A model generated the notes under the pieces. The model was given only the letters and a program-made list of their open reading frames with translations, was not told the DNA's origin and searched no databases. The position numbers were made by a program, and so were the translations under genes. A stretch of DNA of 64,000 bases from Azospirillum brasilense (lineage in GTDB: Bacteria > Pseudomonadota > Alphaproteobacteria > Azospirillales > Azospirillaceae). Positions 8,638 through 17,541 of the stretch are shown one piece after another. The first letter of the stretch is position 1. Every line of letters starts with the position of its first letter. The DNA lies in NCBI RefSeq assembly GCF_022023855.1, contig NZ_CP059449.1:682001-746000 (forward strand). Reading direction: 5' to 3'.

Positions 8638-9048
8638 TCAGTGGACCGTGGTCGCCGGCAGGGCGGCGCCGGACCCGGTCACCGCGGGCAGGCCGGCGGT
8701 GCCGGACAGCGGACGGTTCATCTCGGCCAGACGCTTCTCCGCGGCGGCGGCGCGGGCCTGCGTCTCCTTCAGCTCGCGCTCCAGATAGGAGACGCGGTCC
8801 GAGGAGCGGCGGGCGCGGCGGCGGTGGCGGCGTTGGGCGTTCCAGGCGACGACTCCGCCGGCCAGGAAGCCGATCACCAGCGCCACCAGCGTGGCGAGGT
8901 AGACCGGAACCTCCAGCGTGAAGGGCAGCGGCCAGAGCGACAGCGTGACCAGGCCACGGTTGGAAATGGCGAACAGCACCGCGGCCAGCGCGATGGGAAC
9001 GGCGATGATGAGGGCGATGAAACGCACGGGTGTGGTCCTCGTATCCAT
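8638..9048 (-). CDS. LapA domain (DUF1049) membrane protein
   Basis: 136 residues with two N-terminal transmembrane helices (about 10-30 and 47-70) separated by the short segment SNRGLVTLSLWPLPFTLEVP, the LapA/YciS signature. A basic stretch (AQRRHRRRARR) and a predicted coiled coil follow. The E. coli homologue works with LapB in controlling LpxC and lipopolysaccharide synthesis. In alphaproteobacteria this gene typically follows rpsA and ihfB, as here. No lapB homologue is in the window. Confidence 0.85.
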   Translation of the reverse strand: MDTRTTPVRFIALIIAVPIALAAVLFAISNRGLVTLSLWPLPFTLEVPVYLATLVALVIGFLAGGVVAWNAQRRHRRRARRSSDRVSYLERELKETQARAAAAEKRLAEMNRPLSGTAGLPAVTGSGAALPATTVH

Positions 9049-9115
9049 GATCGGGGGCCGGGGCAGCGCCGGGTCCGCTCCGACGACTCAGTGACGGGCT
9101 GTCAATGAACGGACA

Positions 9116-9400
9116 TCATTCGTCGGTGTTCAAGCGCTCGCGCAACTGTTTTCCGGTCTTGAAGAAGGGGATCGCCTTCTCGCCCACCTCGACGGCTTCA
9201 CCCGTGCGCGGGTTTCGGCCGGTGCGGGCGTCGCGGCGCTTGACGGAGAAGGCGCCGAACCCGCGCAGCTCCACCCGGTCGCCGCGGGCGAGCGCCTCGG
9301 AGATCTCGTCGAAGATGGTGCCGACGATCTTTTCGATGTCGCGCTGGTACAGGTGCGGATTGCGCTCCGCGAGCCGTTGAATCAGCTCTGATTTGGTCAT
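9116..9400 (-). CDS. ihfB: Integration host factor subunit beta
   Basis: 94 residues from the ATG at 9398-9400. A typical HU/IHF fold protein: N-terminal helices ([18 protein letters not shown]) and the DNA-bending beta-arm around [22 protein letters not shown], with the intercalating Pro (NPRTG). It pairs with IhfA to bend DNA in recombination, replication and sigma-54 promoter activation. Its position downstream of rpsA on the same strand is the classic order. A longer reading from 9469 lacks family similarity. Confidence 0.95.
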   Translation of the reverse strand: MTKSELIQRLAERNPHLYQRDIEKIVGTIFDEISEALARGDRVELRGFGAFSVKRRDARTGRNPRTGEAVEVGEKAIPFFKTGKQLRERLNTDE

Positions 9401-9506
9401 GGCGATTCCGTTTCCCCCGGTTCGAGCGCCCTTGGACCGCGCTCCTTGACCTGCGCGCAAGCGTGCCACCGGGTCCAGTGACCGTCAAGCTAAGCCTTTC
9501 TGGCGG

Positions 9507-9560
9507 AACCCTTTTCCCGGCAACGCTCCGGCTTGCCCGATGGCCTCCGGGAAAAAGGTT
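9507..9560. repeat. 14-bp inverted repeat in the ihfB/DUF2189 divergent region
   Basis: AACCCTTTTCCCGG (9507-9520) and CCGGGAAAAAGGTT (9547-9560) are complementary with one C/A mismatch and a 26-nt loop. The 275-bp gap lies between divergent genes, so a terminator role is unlikely; an operator or a leader hairpin is more plausible. Confidence 0.5.
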
Positions 9561-9572
9561 CGAAATAAGATT

Positions 9573-9589
9573 AATCCGTCTTACGGATT
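9573..9589. promoter_or_regulatory. Palindrome AATCCGT-N3-ACGGATT, candidate operator
   Basis: A perfect 7-bp palindrome with a 3-bp spacer inside an AT-richer stretch, 87 bp before the DUF2189 start and 173 bp before ihfB. The regulator is not identifiable from sequence. Confidence 0.4.
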
Positions 9590-9675
9590 GCCTTTGAACT
9601 CACCATTTCCGATGACATGGTTGGAACGGTCCCGGTCGCCGGATGCGGTTGAAGGGACGCGGTTGGAGGTTCGCC

Positions 9676-10482
9676 ATGACGCACGCCCATCACACCGGCC
9701 CCGCCGACCCGCTGGCCGGCCTGCCCTACGCGGATCGCGTCCGCACCGTCACCACCGCCCAGGCACTGGGCTGGCTGCGGGCGGGCTGGATGGACCTGCG
9801 GGCGTCGGGCTGGGTCAGCCTCGCCTACGGCGCCCTCTTCGTCGCCATCGGCTTCGCGCTGACCGGCGGGTTGGTCCTGGCCGGGATGGCCTATCTGATC
9901 GCGCCGATGATCGGCGCCTTCCTGCTGATCGCCCCGCTCCTGGCGCTCGGCCTCTACCGAATCTCCAAGGACGTCGAGGAGGGGCGGCGGCCCAGCCTGT
10001 GGCGGGCGCTGACCGCGTGGCGGGCCAACCCCTACCACATCCTGACCGCCGGCCTGATCCTGATGCTCTATGTGATGATCTGGGCGCGGATGAACGTGGT
10101 GGCCTTCGCCCTGTTCTTCCCGCACGAGGCCATCGCGCTCGATCATTTCGTGGCGCAGATGTTCAGCTTGGACGGTCTGGTCTTCACCGCCTTCATCACG
10201 GCGCTAGGCTTCGCCTTCGCCGCCTTCGCCTTCATCACCAACGTCACCGCACTGCCGATGATGATGGACCGACCGGTGGACGTCTTCGCCGCGGCGCTGG
10301 CCTCAGCGATGGCCGTGCTGCGCAACCCACGCGTCATGGCGCTGTGGGCCGGGCTGATCGTGCTGATCACCGGCGCCGGGCTGCTGACCGGCTTCCTCGG
10401 CCTGATCGTCGCCCTGCCCCTGGTCGGGCACGCGAGCTGGCACGCCTACCGCGACCTCATCAAGGAGGACGAGGAGGGGTGA
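9676..10482 (+). CDS. DUF2189 domain integral membrane protein
   Basis: 268 residues from the ATG at 9676. The pattern starting at ALGWLRAGWMDLRASGWVSLAYGALF is characteristic of DUF2189 proteins, which have about six transmembrane helices. Members are often annotated as cytochrome c oxidase subunit I-like, but no heme ligands are evident here and the function is unknown. It is transcribed divergently from ihfB and followed by a strong terminator shared with rpsA. Confidence 0.85.
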   Translation: MTHAHHTGPADPLAGLPYADRVRTVTTAQALGWLRAGWMDLRASGWVSLAYGALFVAIGFALTGGLVLAGMAYLIAPMIGAFLLIAPLLALGLYRISKDVEEGRRPSLWRALTAWRANPYHILTAGLILMLYVMIWARMNVVAFALFFPHEAIALDHFVAQMFSLDGLVFTAFITALGFAFAAFAFITNVTALPMMMDRPVDVFAAALASAMAVLRNPRVMALWAGLIVLITGAGLLTGFLGLIVALPLVGHASWHAYRDLIKEDEEG

Positions 10483-10500
10483 GAGCGGTTTGAAAAAGGA

Positions 10501-10534
10501 AAAAGCCGCCGCGGGGTGACCGCGGCGGCTTTTT
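10501..10534. terminator. Bidirectional rho-independent terminator
   Basis: AAAAGCCGCCGCGG (10501-10514) pairs perfectly with the complementary arm 10520-10533. A run of A on one side and T on the other makes it usable on both strands, for the DUF2189 gene (+) and for rpsA (-). Confidence 0.88.
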
Positions 10535-10609
10535 CGTAACCAAGTGCGAGAGGCGGGCTCCCTCCCCGACCCTCCCCCGCTGACGCGAGGGAGGGAGATG
10601 GGAAGGACC

Positions 10610-12319
10610 TTACTCTTCGCCGGTCTGCTGCTTGCGCTTCAGAGCCGCACCCAGGATGTCGCCCAGCGAGGCGCCCGAGTCGGACGAACCGTACTCGGCC
10701 ATCGCCTGCTTCTCCTCCTCCATCTCGCGGGCCTTGATGGACAGCGAGATGCGGCGGGAGCCGCGGTCGATCTGGGTGACCTTCGCGTCGACCTTCTCGC
10801 CGACGGCGAAGCGGTCCGGACGCTGCTCCGAACGGTCGCGGGACAGGTCCGACTTGCGGATGAAGCCGGTGTAGCCCTCGCCGACCGTGACCTCGATGCC
10901 ACCGTCGGTGACCTGGGTGACGGTGCAGGTGACGACCTCGTTCTTCTTCAGGCCGGCCGTGGCAGCCTCGAACGGATCGTTCGCGAGCTGCTTGATGCCG
11001 AGGGAGATGCGCTCCTTCTCGACGTCGACGTCCAGGACCTTGACCTTGACGCGGTCGCCCTTCTTGTACTCGGCGATGGCCTCCTCACCCGACTTGTTCC
11101 AGTCGAGGTCGGACATGTGGACCATGCCGTCGATGTCGCCCGGCAGACCGACGAACAGACCGAACTCGGTGATGTTCTTGACCTCGCCTTCCAGCTCCGT
11201 GCCCGGGCCGAACTTGTCGAGGAAGGTCTCCCACGGGTTGTCCAGGCACTGCTTGAGGCCCAGGCTGATGCGGCGCTTCTGCGGATCGACGTCCAGGACC
11301 ATGACCTCGACTTCCTGCGAAGTCGACACGATCTTGCCCGGATGGACGTTCTTCTTCGTCCAGGACATCTCCGAGACGTGCACCAGGCCCTCGATCCCCG
11401 GCTCCAGCTCCACGAAGGCGCCGTAGTCGGTGATGTTGGTGACGCGGCCCTTGAACCGCGAGCTGACCGGGTACTTGGCTTCCACGCCTTCCCACGGATC
11501 GGCCTCGAGCTGCTTCATGCCGAGGCTGATGCGCTGGGTCTCCGGGTTGAAGCGGATGACCTGGACCGTGACGGTCTGGCCGATCTGCAGGGCCTCGGAC
11601 GGGTGGTTGATGCGGCGCCACGCGATGTCGGTGACGTGCAGCAGGCCGTCGACGCCACCCAGATCCACGAACGCGCCGTAGTCGGTGATGTTCTTGACCA
11701 CACCCTGCAGAACCTGGCCTTCCTTGAGGTTGGCCACCAGCTCCGAACGGGCCTCGGCGCGGCTCTCTTCGAGCACGGCGCGACGCGACACGACGATGTT
11801 GCCGCGCGAGCGGTCCATCTTCAGGATCTGGAACGGCTGCGGGGTGCCCAGCAGCGGGGAGATGTCGCGGACCGGACGGATGTCCACCTGCGAACCCGGC
11901 AGGAACGCCACGGCGCCCGACAGGTCGACGGTGAAGCCGCCCTTGACGCGGCCGAAGATGACGCCGGTGACGCGGGTCTGGTCCTGGAAGGACTTCTCCA
12001 GCAGCGCCCAGGCCTCTTCGCGCTTGGCCTTCTCACGCGACAGAACGGCTTCGCCGTTCTTGTCTTCCATGCGCTCCAGATACACCTCGACCGTGTCGCC
12101 CGCCTTCATCTCGGGCGGCTGGCCGGCAACGGCGAATTCCTTCAGCGCGACGCGGCCTTCCGACTTCAGGCCGACGTCGATGGTGACCATGTCGTTCTCG
12201 ACGGAGACGACGCGCCCCTTGACGACCGAGCCTTCGAGGGACTCGGCCGTGCCGAGCGACTCCTCGAGCAGAGCCGCAAAGCTTTCCTTCTCGCCGGTCC
12301 GGGCCATAGCTTGTGCCAT
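10610..12319 (-). CDS. rpsA: 30S ribosomal protein S1
   Basis: 569 residues from the ATG at 12317-12319 (ribosome binding site TAGGAG). It contains six S1/OB-fold repeats, recognisable by recurring segments such as ITDYGAFVDLGGVDGLLHVTD, ITDYGAFVELEPGIEGLVHVS and ITEFGLFVGLPGDIDGMVHMS. S1 delivers mRNA to the 30S subunit. It lies downstream of aroA and cmk, a widely conserved order, with a 155-nt gap containing a strong hairpin, so it may also have its own promoter or leader control. The E. coli orthologue autoregulates through its leader; whether this one does is not shown. Confidence 0.97.
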   Translation of the reverse strand: MAQAMARTGEKESFAALLEESLGTAESLEGSVVKGRVVSVENDMVTIDVGLKSEGRVALKEFAVAGQPPEMKAGDTVEVYLERMEDKNGEAVLSREKAKREEAWALLEKSFQDQTRVTGVIFGRVKGGFTVDLSGAVAFLPGSQVDIRPVRDISPLLGTPQPFQILKMDRSRGNIVVSRRAVLEESRAEARSELVANLKEGQVLQGVVKNITDYGAFVDLGGVDGLLHVTDIAWRRINHPSEALQIGQTVTVQVIRFNPETQRISLGMKQLEADPWEGVEAKYPVSSRFKGRVTNITDYGAFVELEPGIEGLVHVSEMSWTKKNVHPGKIVSTSQEVEVMVLDVDPQKRRISLGLKQCLDNPWETFLDKFGPGTELEGEVKNITEFGLFVGLPGDIDGMVHMSDLDWNKSGEEAIAEYKKGDRVKVKVLDVDVEKERISLGIKQLANDPFEAATAGLKKNEVVTCTVTQVTDGGIEVTVGEGYTGFIRKSDLSRDRSEQRPDRFAVGEKVDAKVTQIDRGSRRISLSIKAREMEEEKQAMAEYGSSDSGASLGDILGAALKRKQQTGEE

Positions 12320-12401
12320 TGAAACTCCTAAGGTTGGCCGAAAGCGATCCCGCCATGGTCCGTCCCGCGGCAAAACGGGCCGGCCCCCGATGGGACCACC
12401 G

Positions 12402-12422
12402 CGCCGGGCACCACGCCCGGCG
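12402..12422. repeat. GC-rich hairpin in the cmk-rpsA gap
   Basis: CGCCGGGC (12402-12409) and GCCCGGCG (12415-12422) are perfect 8-bp arms with a 5-nt loop in the rpsA leader region. No T tract follows on the minus strand, so it is more likely an mRNA leader structure or attenuating hairpin than a simple terminator. Confidence 0.4.
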
Positions 12423-12474
12423 ACTTGGTTGACATATGTTCCTTTGGAGGGCCGAAGCGCCCGGACCCTGATGC

Positions 12475-13137
12475 TCAGACCTTGGGGCCGAAACCGGTTT
12501 TCGTTCCGATAAAGGCGGTCGCCGCTGCGAACGCCTGGTCGGCGTCGAGGGCGGAGGTATCAAGCACAAAAGCGTCGGCAGCCGGCAGGAGCGGTGCTAC
12601 CGTCCTCTGGCTGTCGCGCGCGTCACGGGCCTTCATGTCCTCCAGGACGTCAGACGGTATAGCCGGAATCCCGCGTTCCCGCAACTCCTTGAGTCGCCGT
12701 TCGGCCCGCACCTCCACCGAAGCGGTAACGAACAGCTTGGCATCGGCGTTCGGGCATACGACCGTTCCGACGTCCCGCCCGTCCAGCACCGCCCCCGGCG
12801 CGCCGCCGGGCGGGGCCGCGGCGAAGCGCCGCTGAAAATCGAGCAGGGCGGCCCGCACCGCCGGCACCACGGCGACCTTGGAGGCCGCCTGCGCCGCCTC
12901 GTCGTTGCGCAGAGCCGGGTCGTTCAGGATGCCGTCCTCCGGCCGCAACGCGCGGGCGGCCTGCGCCGCCGCCTCCGCGTCCGCCGGGTCGCCGCCCGCG
13001 CGCAGGACGCCGACGCCGACGGCACGGTAGAGCGCCCCGGTGTCGAGATGCGCGAAGCCGTAGGCCTGGGCGATCCGCTTGGACAGCGTGCCCTTGCCCG
13101 CCGCCGCCGGGCCGTCGATGGCGATGACCAGACCCAT
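12475..13137 (-). CDS. cmk: Cytidylate kinase
   Basis: 220 residues beginning [20 protein letters not shown], with the P-loop GPAAAGKGT. It phosphorylates CMP/dCMP with ATP. The CMP-binding segments (LDTGALYRA and [10 protein letters not shown]) and the lid region ([13 protein letters not shown]) are present. The ATG at 13135-13137 is 5 nt after the aroA stop, so cmk is translated from the same mRNA as aroA. The length is standard for Cmk. Confidence 0.96.
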   Translation of the reverse strand: MGLVIAIDGPAAAGKGTLSKRIAQAYGFAHLDTGALYRAVGVGVLRAGGDPADAEAAAQAARALRPEDGILNDPALRNDEAAQAASKVAVVPAVRAALLDFQRRFAAAPPGGAPGAVLDGRDVGTVVCPNADAKLFVTASVEVRAERRLKELRERGIPAIPSDVLEDMKARDARDSQRTVAPLLPAADAFVLDTSALDADQAFAAATAFIGTKTGFGPKV

Positions 13138-13142
13138 CGCCC

Positions 13143-14480
13143 TCACGCCCCCGCGATCTTGGCGCCGACGCCGTTCATCAGAGCGACGAAGCCGGGGAAG
13201 CTGGTGTCGATGAAGGCGCCGTCGTCCACCTGCACCGGCTCGGATGTGGCCATGCCCAGAACCAGGAAGCTCATGGCGATGCGGTGGTCCATGGCGGTGG
13301 CGACGGTGGCGCCGCCCTGCGGCGGCTTGCCGGTGCCGTAGACGGTCAGACTGTCGTCGGCCCCGACCTCGACCTTCACGCCGCACTTGGTCAACCCGTC
13401 GGCCACCATGGCGAGGCGGTCGCTCTCCTTCACGCGCAGCTCCTTCAGGCCGAGCATGACGGTGGTGCCCTCCGCGCAGGCGGCGGCGGCGGCGAGGATC
13501 GGGTATTCGTCGATCATGCTGGGGGCGCGGTGCGCCGGGACGACAATGCCCTTCAGCGGTCCGTGCTTGACCCGCAGGTCGGCCACCGGCTCGCCCGCCT
13601 CGTCGCGACGATTCTCGAAGGCGATGTCGGCACCCATCTCCACCAGCGTGTCGTAGAGGCCGGTGCGGCGCGGGTTCATGCCGACGCCGGGGAGCAGCAG
13701 CCCCGATCCGGGGCGCAGCAGCGCCGCGACCGCCGGGAAGGCGGCGGAGCTGGGGTCGGCGGGCACGACGATCTCGCGCCCGGTCAGCTCCGGCTGGCCG
13801 ACGACGGACACGGCGAGCGCGCCGTCCTCCATCCGCTCGGTCGTCACGGTGGCGCCGAAATGGCGCAGCATCAGCTCGGTGTGGTCGCGGGTCGGCTCCG
13901 CCTCGATCACGGTGGTGGTGCCGGCGGTGTTCAGTCCGCACAGGATGATCGCCGACTTCACCTGGGCGGAAGCCACCGGCAGGCGGTAGGTGATCGGAAC
14001 GGTGCGGTCGCTGCCGACCACGGTCAGCGGAAGCCGACCGCCGGACCGCCCGACGAAGCGCGCGCCCATCTGCTCCAGCGGGCCGGTCACGCGGGCCATC
14101 GGGCGCTTGTTCAGCGAGGCGTCGCCGGTGAAGACGCAGGTGATCGGGTGCGACGCGACGAGGCCCATCAGCAGGCGCGCCGCCGTGCCGCTGTTGCCCA
14201 TGTCGAGCACCTGCGCCGGCTCGCCCAGACCGCCCAGACCGACGCCGCGCACGCGCCACACCCCGTCCCCGCCGCGCTCCGCCTGGGCGCCCAGCAGGCG
14301 CATGGCGGCGGCGGTGTTCAGCACGTCCTCCCCTTCCAGCAGGCCGTGGATGACGGTTTCGCCCACCGCAACGGCACCCAGCATCAGCGACCGGTGCGAG
14401 ATCGACTTGTCGCCCGGCACGCGGATGGTGCCGGCCAGCGCGCCGGTGGAGGATGAGCGAAGCGGCTTCGCCTGCAGCAT
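13143..14480 (-). CDS. aroA: 3-phosphoshikimate 1-carboxyvinyltransferase (EPSP synthase, class II-like)
   Basis: 445 residues from the ATG at 14478-14480. It joins shikimate-3-phosphate and PEP in the shikimate pathway. Motifs include [60 protein letters not shown] and LRVKESDRL. These segments resemble the Agrobacterium CP4-type (class II) enzyme more than E. coli AroA. The loop that is GNAAT in CP4 is GNSGT here, so the Ala associated with glyphosate tolerance is Gly; this comparison is from memory of CP4. It heads the aroA-cmk-rpsA series. Upstream lies an unusual inverted-repeat element rather than a clear promoter. Confidence 0.95.
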   Translation of the reverse strand: MLQAKPLRSSSTGALAGTIRVPGDKSISHRSLMLGAVAVGETVIHGLLEGEDVLNTAAAMRLLGAQAERGGDGVWRVRGVGLGGLGEPAQVLDMGNSGTAARLLMGLVASHPITCVFTGDASLNKRPMARVTGPLEQMGARFVGRSGGRLPLTVVGSDRTVPITYRLPVASAQVKSAIILCGLNTAGTTTVIEAEPTRDHTELMLRHFGATVTTERMEDGALAVSVVGQPELTGREIVVPADPSSAAFPAVAALLRPGSGLLLPGVGMNPRRTGLYDTLVEMGADIAFENRRDEAGEPVADLRVKHGPLKGIVVPAHRAPSMIDEYPILAAAAACAEGTTVMLGLKELRVKESDRLAMVADGLTKCGVKVEVGADDSLTVYGTGKPPQGGATVATAMDHRIAMSFLVLGMATSEPVQVDDGAFIDTSFPGFVALMNGVGAKIAGA

Positions 14481-14598
14481 GGGAGGGCTCCCCAGACAAG
14501 AATGTGACCAGGGCGGAGTACCTAGCACAGCGGGAAGGGCGATGCGAGCGATGCGCGGCTCCCACAGGGTGATTGGCTGAAAGCCGCGTGCAGGCAAT

Positions 14599-14743
14599 GC
14601 GGGCAAGAATCGACACGGATTTCACGGATTGAAACCGGATTTCCCGGAACCGGGCGGCTGGGCGCAGCGCAGCGTCCCGTGATCGGCAAAGATCCGTGAA
14701 ATCCGTGCCCTGATCCGTGAAATCCGTGTCGATCTTGTCCGCC
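14599..14743. repeat. Intergenic inverted-repeat element, copy 1 (CACGGATTTCACGGAT family)
   Basis: The left end (14601-14629) starts GGGCAAGAATCGACACGGAT. The right end, read on the other strand, starts GGCGGACAAGATCGACACGG and carries two direct copies of GATCCGTGAAATCCGTG (14691-14707 and 14712-14728). The ends can pair over about 25 bp. It sits between the ggt stop and the aroA start. A second element with related ends lies at 60384-60525. No coding potential seen; family unknown. Confidence 0.75.
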
Positions 14744-14790
14744 AAAGCCGCGACCGAACCATTCGAACGTGCCCCTGACCGCTCCCGCGA

Positions 14791-16569
14791 TCAGTCGCCG
14801 ACCGCCACCCCCTCGCGCCGGGTGTCGGCGCCGCCGGACAGTCCCTGGCCGGTCACCACGATCGCCTGGGTGCCGGAGGTCAGCTCCATCGCCTTGACCG
14901 TGTGCCCCCGCGCCTCCAGCGCCGCGATCCAGCCTTCCGCCTCGGTGCCCTGCTCCAGCTCGGTCGGGCCGTTGCGGCTGCCGAAGTTGGGGGCGTCCAC
15001 CGCCGCCTGCGGGTCGAGATTCCAGTCCAGCAGCGCGACCAGCGTCTTGCCCACGTAGTTGATGATGTTGCTTCCGCCCGGCGACCCCACCGAGGCCACC
15101 AGGGCGCCGTCGCGGAAGACCAGGGTCGGCGCCATCGAGCTGCGCGGGCGCTTGCCCGGCTCCACCCGGTTGGCGACCGGCTTGCCGTCCTCCGTCGGGG
15201 TGAAGGCGAAGTCGGTCAGCTCGTTGTTCAGCAGGAAGCCGCGCACCATCAGGCGGGAGCCGAAGCCGTCCTCGATGGTGGTGGTCATGGCGACCGCGTT
15301 GCCCGCCCCGTCCACCACGGAGATGTGGCTGGTGCCATGCTCCTCGGCCTCGGCAAAGCCCCAGGCACGGCCATGCTTGAAGGGCGGCTCGCCCGGCTGG
15401 GCCTTGCCCATCGACCGCTCGCCGACCAGGGCAGCGCGGCTCGCCAGATAGCCGCGGTCGAGCAGCCCCTTCACCGGCACCGATACGAAATCCGGGTCGG
15501 CGAGATAGAGGCCGCGGTCGGCGAAGGCGAGTCGCCCGGCCTCCGACATCCAGTGCGCCGCCAGCGCCGGATCGCCGCGGGTGGCGGCCATGTCGCGGCC
15601 CTCCAGGAAGGCCAGCATCTGCAGCACCGCGACCCCGCCGGAGCTGGGCGGCCCCATGCCGCACAGGGTATAGGCGCGGTAGGGGCCGCAGACCGGCTCC
15701 CGCTCCTTCACCCGGTAGGCCTTCAGGTCGGCCTCGGTCATGTCGCCGGGGTTGGTGGGATGGCTGGTCACCGCCTTGACGAGGTCGGCGGCGACCGGCC
15801 CCTCGTAGAAGGCGGCGGAGCCTTTCTCCGCAATGGCGCGCAGGGTTGCCGCGAACTCCGGGTTCTTCAAGACATGGCCGACCGGCCAGGGCGTGCCGTC
15901 CGGCTGGTAGAAATAGGCGCGCGCCGTGGGGTTGGCCGGCAGGTGCTTTTCCATAGCCAGCTGGCCGTTCAGCCGCGGGCTGACCGTGAAGCCGGTCTCG
16001 GCCAGCGCGATGGCGCGCTCGAACAGGCGGGGCCAGGGCAGTTTGCCGTGCGTGCGGTGGGCATGCTCCAGCAGCATCACCGTGCCCGGCACCCCGACGG
16101 ACCGCCCGCCGACCACCGCGTCGTAGAAGGGCATCGGCTTGCCGTCCGCCCCCAGGAAACGCTCCGGAGTCGCCGCGGCCGGCGCCGTCTCGCGCCCGTC
16201 GAGGGAGGTCACCACTTTCGTTGCGGCATCGTAATGAACCAGGAAGGCGCCGCCCCCGACGCCGGAGCTTTGCGGTTCCACCAGATTGAGGACGAGCTGC
16301 ACGGCGATCGCCGCGTCCACCGCGCTGCCGCCCGCCCGCAGGATTTCCCGTCCGGCCTCCGCCGCCAACGGATTCGCTGCGGCCACCATGTGGCGCGTGG
16401 CGGTGTCGACGCCGCGGCTGCCGCGTCCGGTCGCGCGCTCAGGCGCCACGTCGCCCGCCGCGGAAGGAGTCGTGGACGGCGCCGTCTGGGCCAAGGCCTC
16501 CAGCGGCAGCGCCGCCAGCAGCCCGGCGGACAGCAACGCCCGCCAGCGGCGGGACAGCAGGATCGGCAT
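14791..16569 (-). CDS. ggt: Gamma-glutamyltransferase
   Basis: 592 residues with an N-terminal signal peptide ending ALAQ (about residue 28), so periplasmic. It hydrolyses or transfers the gamma-glutamyl group of glutathione. The proenzyme cleaves itself before the nucleophilic Thr in EEHGTSHISVVD (near residue 400). The oxyanion/substrate segment PRSSMAPT, the motif SPGGSNIINYV and the N-terminal signature GGSAVDAAIAVQLVLNLVEPQSSGVGGG are intact. It is an extra gene between TIGR02300/tRNA-Ala and aroA, which are neighbours in many alphaproteobacteria. Confidence 0.95.
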   Translation of the reverse strand: MPILLSRRWRALLSAGLLAALPLEALAQTAPSTTPSAAGDVAPERATGRGSRGVDTATRHMVAAANPLAAEAGREILRAGGSAVDAAIAVQLVLNLVEPQSSGVGGGAFLVHYDAATKVVTSLDGRETAPAAATPERFLGADGKPMPFYDAVVGGRSVGVPGTVMLLEHAHRTHGKLPWPRLFERAIALAETGFTVSPRLNGQLAMEKHLPANPTARAYFYQPDGTPWPVGHVLKNPEFAATLRAIAEKGSAAFYEGPVAADLVKAVTSHPTNPGDMTEADLKAYRVKEREPVCGPYRAYTLCGMGPPSSGGVAVLQMLAFLEGRDMAATRGDPALAAHWMSEAGRLAFADRGLYLADPDFVSVPVKGLLDRGYLASRAALVGERSMGKAQPGEPPFKHGRAWGFAEAEEHGTSHISVVDGAGNAVAMTTTIEDGFGSRLMVRGFLLNNELTDFAFTPTEDGKPVANRVEPGKRPRSSMAPTLVFRDGALVASVGSPGGSNIINYVGKTLVALLDWNLDPQAAVDAPNFGSRNGPTELEQGTEAEGWIAALEARGHTVKAMELTSGTQAIVVTGQGLSGGADTRREGVAVGD

Positions 16570-16775
16570 CGGCTTCCTCCCCCATTATCATGGTATCCTT
16601 GTGGGCGGCCCGAAGGACCACCGCAGGGTGAAGTTTGGCACCGGCCGCCGGACCTGCCACGTCGACGGCGGCATTCAGCGAACTTTTTTTTGACAAGCGC
16701 CCGCTGGCGTGGCAAAGGGCGCGGCTTGCAATTCCCGAATTGGGCATTCCCTAGGAACGTGACGGAGGACGAGGC

Positions 16776-17168
16776 GTGGCCAAACCCGAATGGGGCGTCA
16801 AGCGCATCTGCCCGAGCTGTGGCGCGCGCTATTACGATCTGCGCAAGGACCCGCCGGTGTGCCCGAGCTGCGGAGCGCAGTTCGATCCCGAGGCGTTGCT
16901 GAAGTCCCGCAAGGCGCGCCCGGCGCCGGTCGACGATGTCAAGAAGGCCCCGGTGGTCTCCTCGGAGGACGAGGAAACCGAGACCGAGGAAGAAGAGTCG
17001 ACGGAACTCGACGAAGTCGAGGACGATGTGACCGTCGACGATATCGAGGAAACCGACGAGACGCCCGAGGACGAGGACGATGTCCTGATCGAGGACACTT
17101 CGGAACTGGGTGAGGACGACATGGACGAGGTCGTCGACGTCGAAGGCGAGGACGAGGAGGAGCGCTGA
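16776..17168 (+). CDS. TIGR02300 family protein (FYDLN-acid, zinc-ribbon plus acidic tail)
   Basis: 130 residues. The N-terminal 45 residues hold two CPSCG motifs (residues 13-17 and 30-34) flanking the family signature YYDLRKDP, probably a zinc ribbon. The C-terminal two thirds are extremely rich in Glu and Asp and probably disordered. The family is essentially alphaproteobacterial and lacks an established function. It is divergent from ggt, and tRNA-Ala follows it on the same strand, the usual neighbourhood. A T-run then TTGACA at 16683-16695 may be part of its promoter, but I see no convincing -10 element. Confidence 0.9.
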   Translation: MAKPEWGVKRICPSCGARYYDLRKDPPVCPSCGAQFDPEALLKSRKARPAPVDDVKKAPVVSSEDEETETEEEESTELDEVEDDVTVDDIEETDETPEDEDDVLIEDTSELGEDDMDEVVDVEGEDEEER

Positions 17169-17295
17169 CCGGCGCTCTTCCGGGTGAGCGGAAAAAAGGT
17201 GGACGGGGCCGAATTTTTTTCTTGCATCGGCCCCTCGTCCTGACCAATATCCCGCTCCACCGAGGCAGGCCGCAAGGCTCGCCGCCCAGAGTTTC

Positions 17296-17371
<76 letters not shown>

Positions 17372-17378
17372 AACACCT

Positions 17379-17410
17379 GAAGGGCCTGCGCATCACCGCG
17401 CGGGCCCTTC
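17379..17410 (+). terminator. Terminator after tRNA-Ala
   Basis: GAAGGGCCTGCGC (17379-17391) pairs with GCGCGGGCCCTTC (17398-17410), with one internal mismatch, starting 8 nt past the tRNA 3' end. It is followed by a short GGCGTTT stretch. Confidence 0.75.
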
Positions 17411-17457
17411 GGCGTTTCAGGCCTCTGTTTCCTCCCGCCTCTCCCGTCGCCGCCGTC

Positions 17458-17471
17458 TTGACAGGCGTCAA
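17458..17471 (+). promoter_or_regulatory. FNR/FixK-type box TTGAC-N4-GTCAA
   Basis: TTGACAGGCGTCAA is a perfect palindrome of the form TTGA(T/C)-N4-(A/G)TCAA, the binding consensus of FNR/FixK/FnrN regulators in alphaproteobacteria. It lies 70 nt before the ATG of the next gene. With the usual -41.5 placement, transcription would start near 17506, giving a leader of about 36 nt. Confidence 0.6.
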
Positions 17472-17541
17472 GGAAGGCTCTTTGGTCGGGCGGCACCGTC
17501 GGCTTCCGCCGATTTCCCTTTCCTCCCGCTTCGGACACGCC

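Noticed and set aside
12420..12475. Plus-strand promoter TTGACA/TATGTT before a possible gene opposite cmk
   Set aside because: The plus-strand frame there is antisense to cmk and has no family similarity, so the promoter match is not supported.
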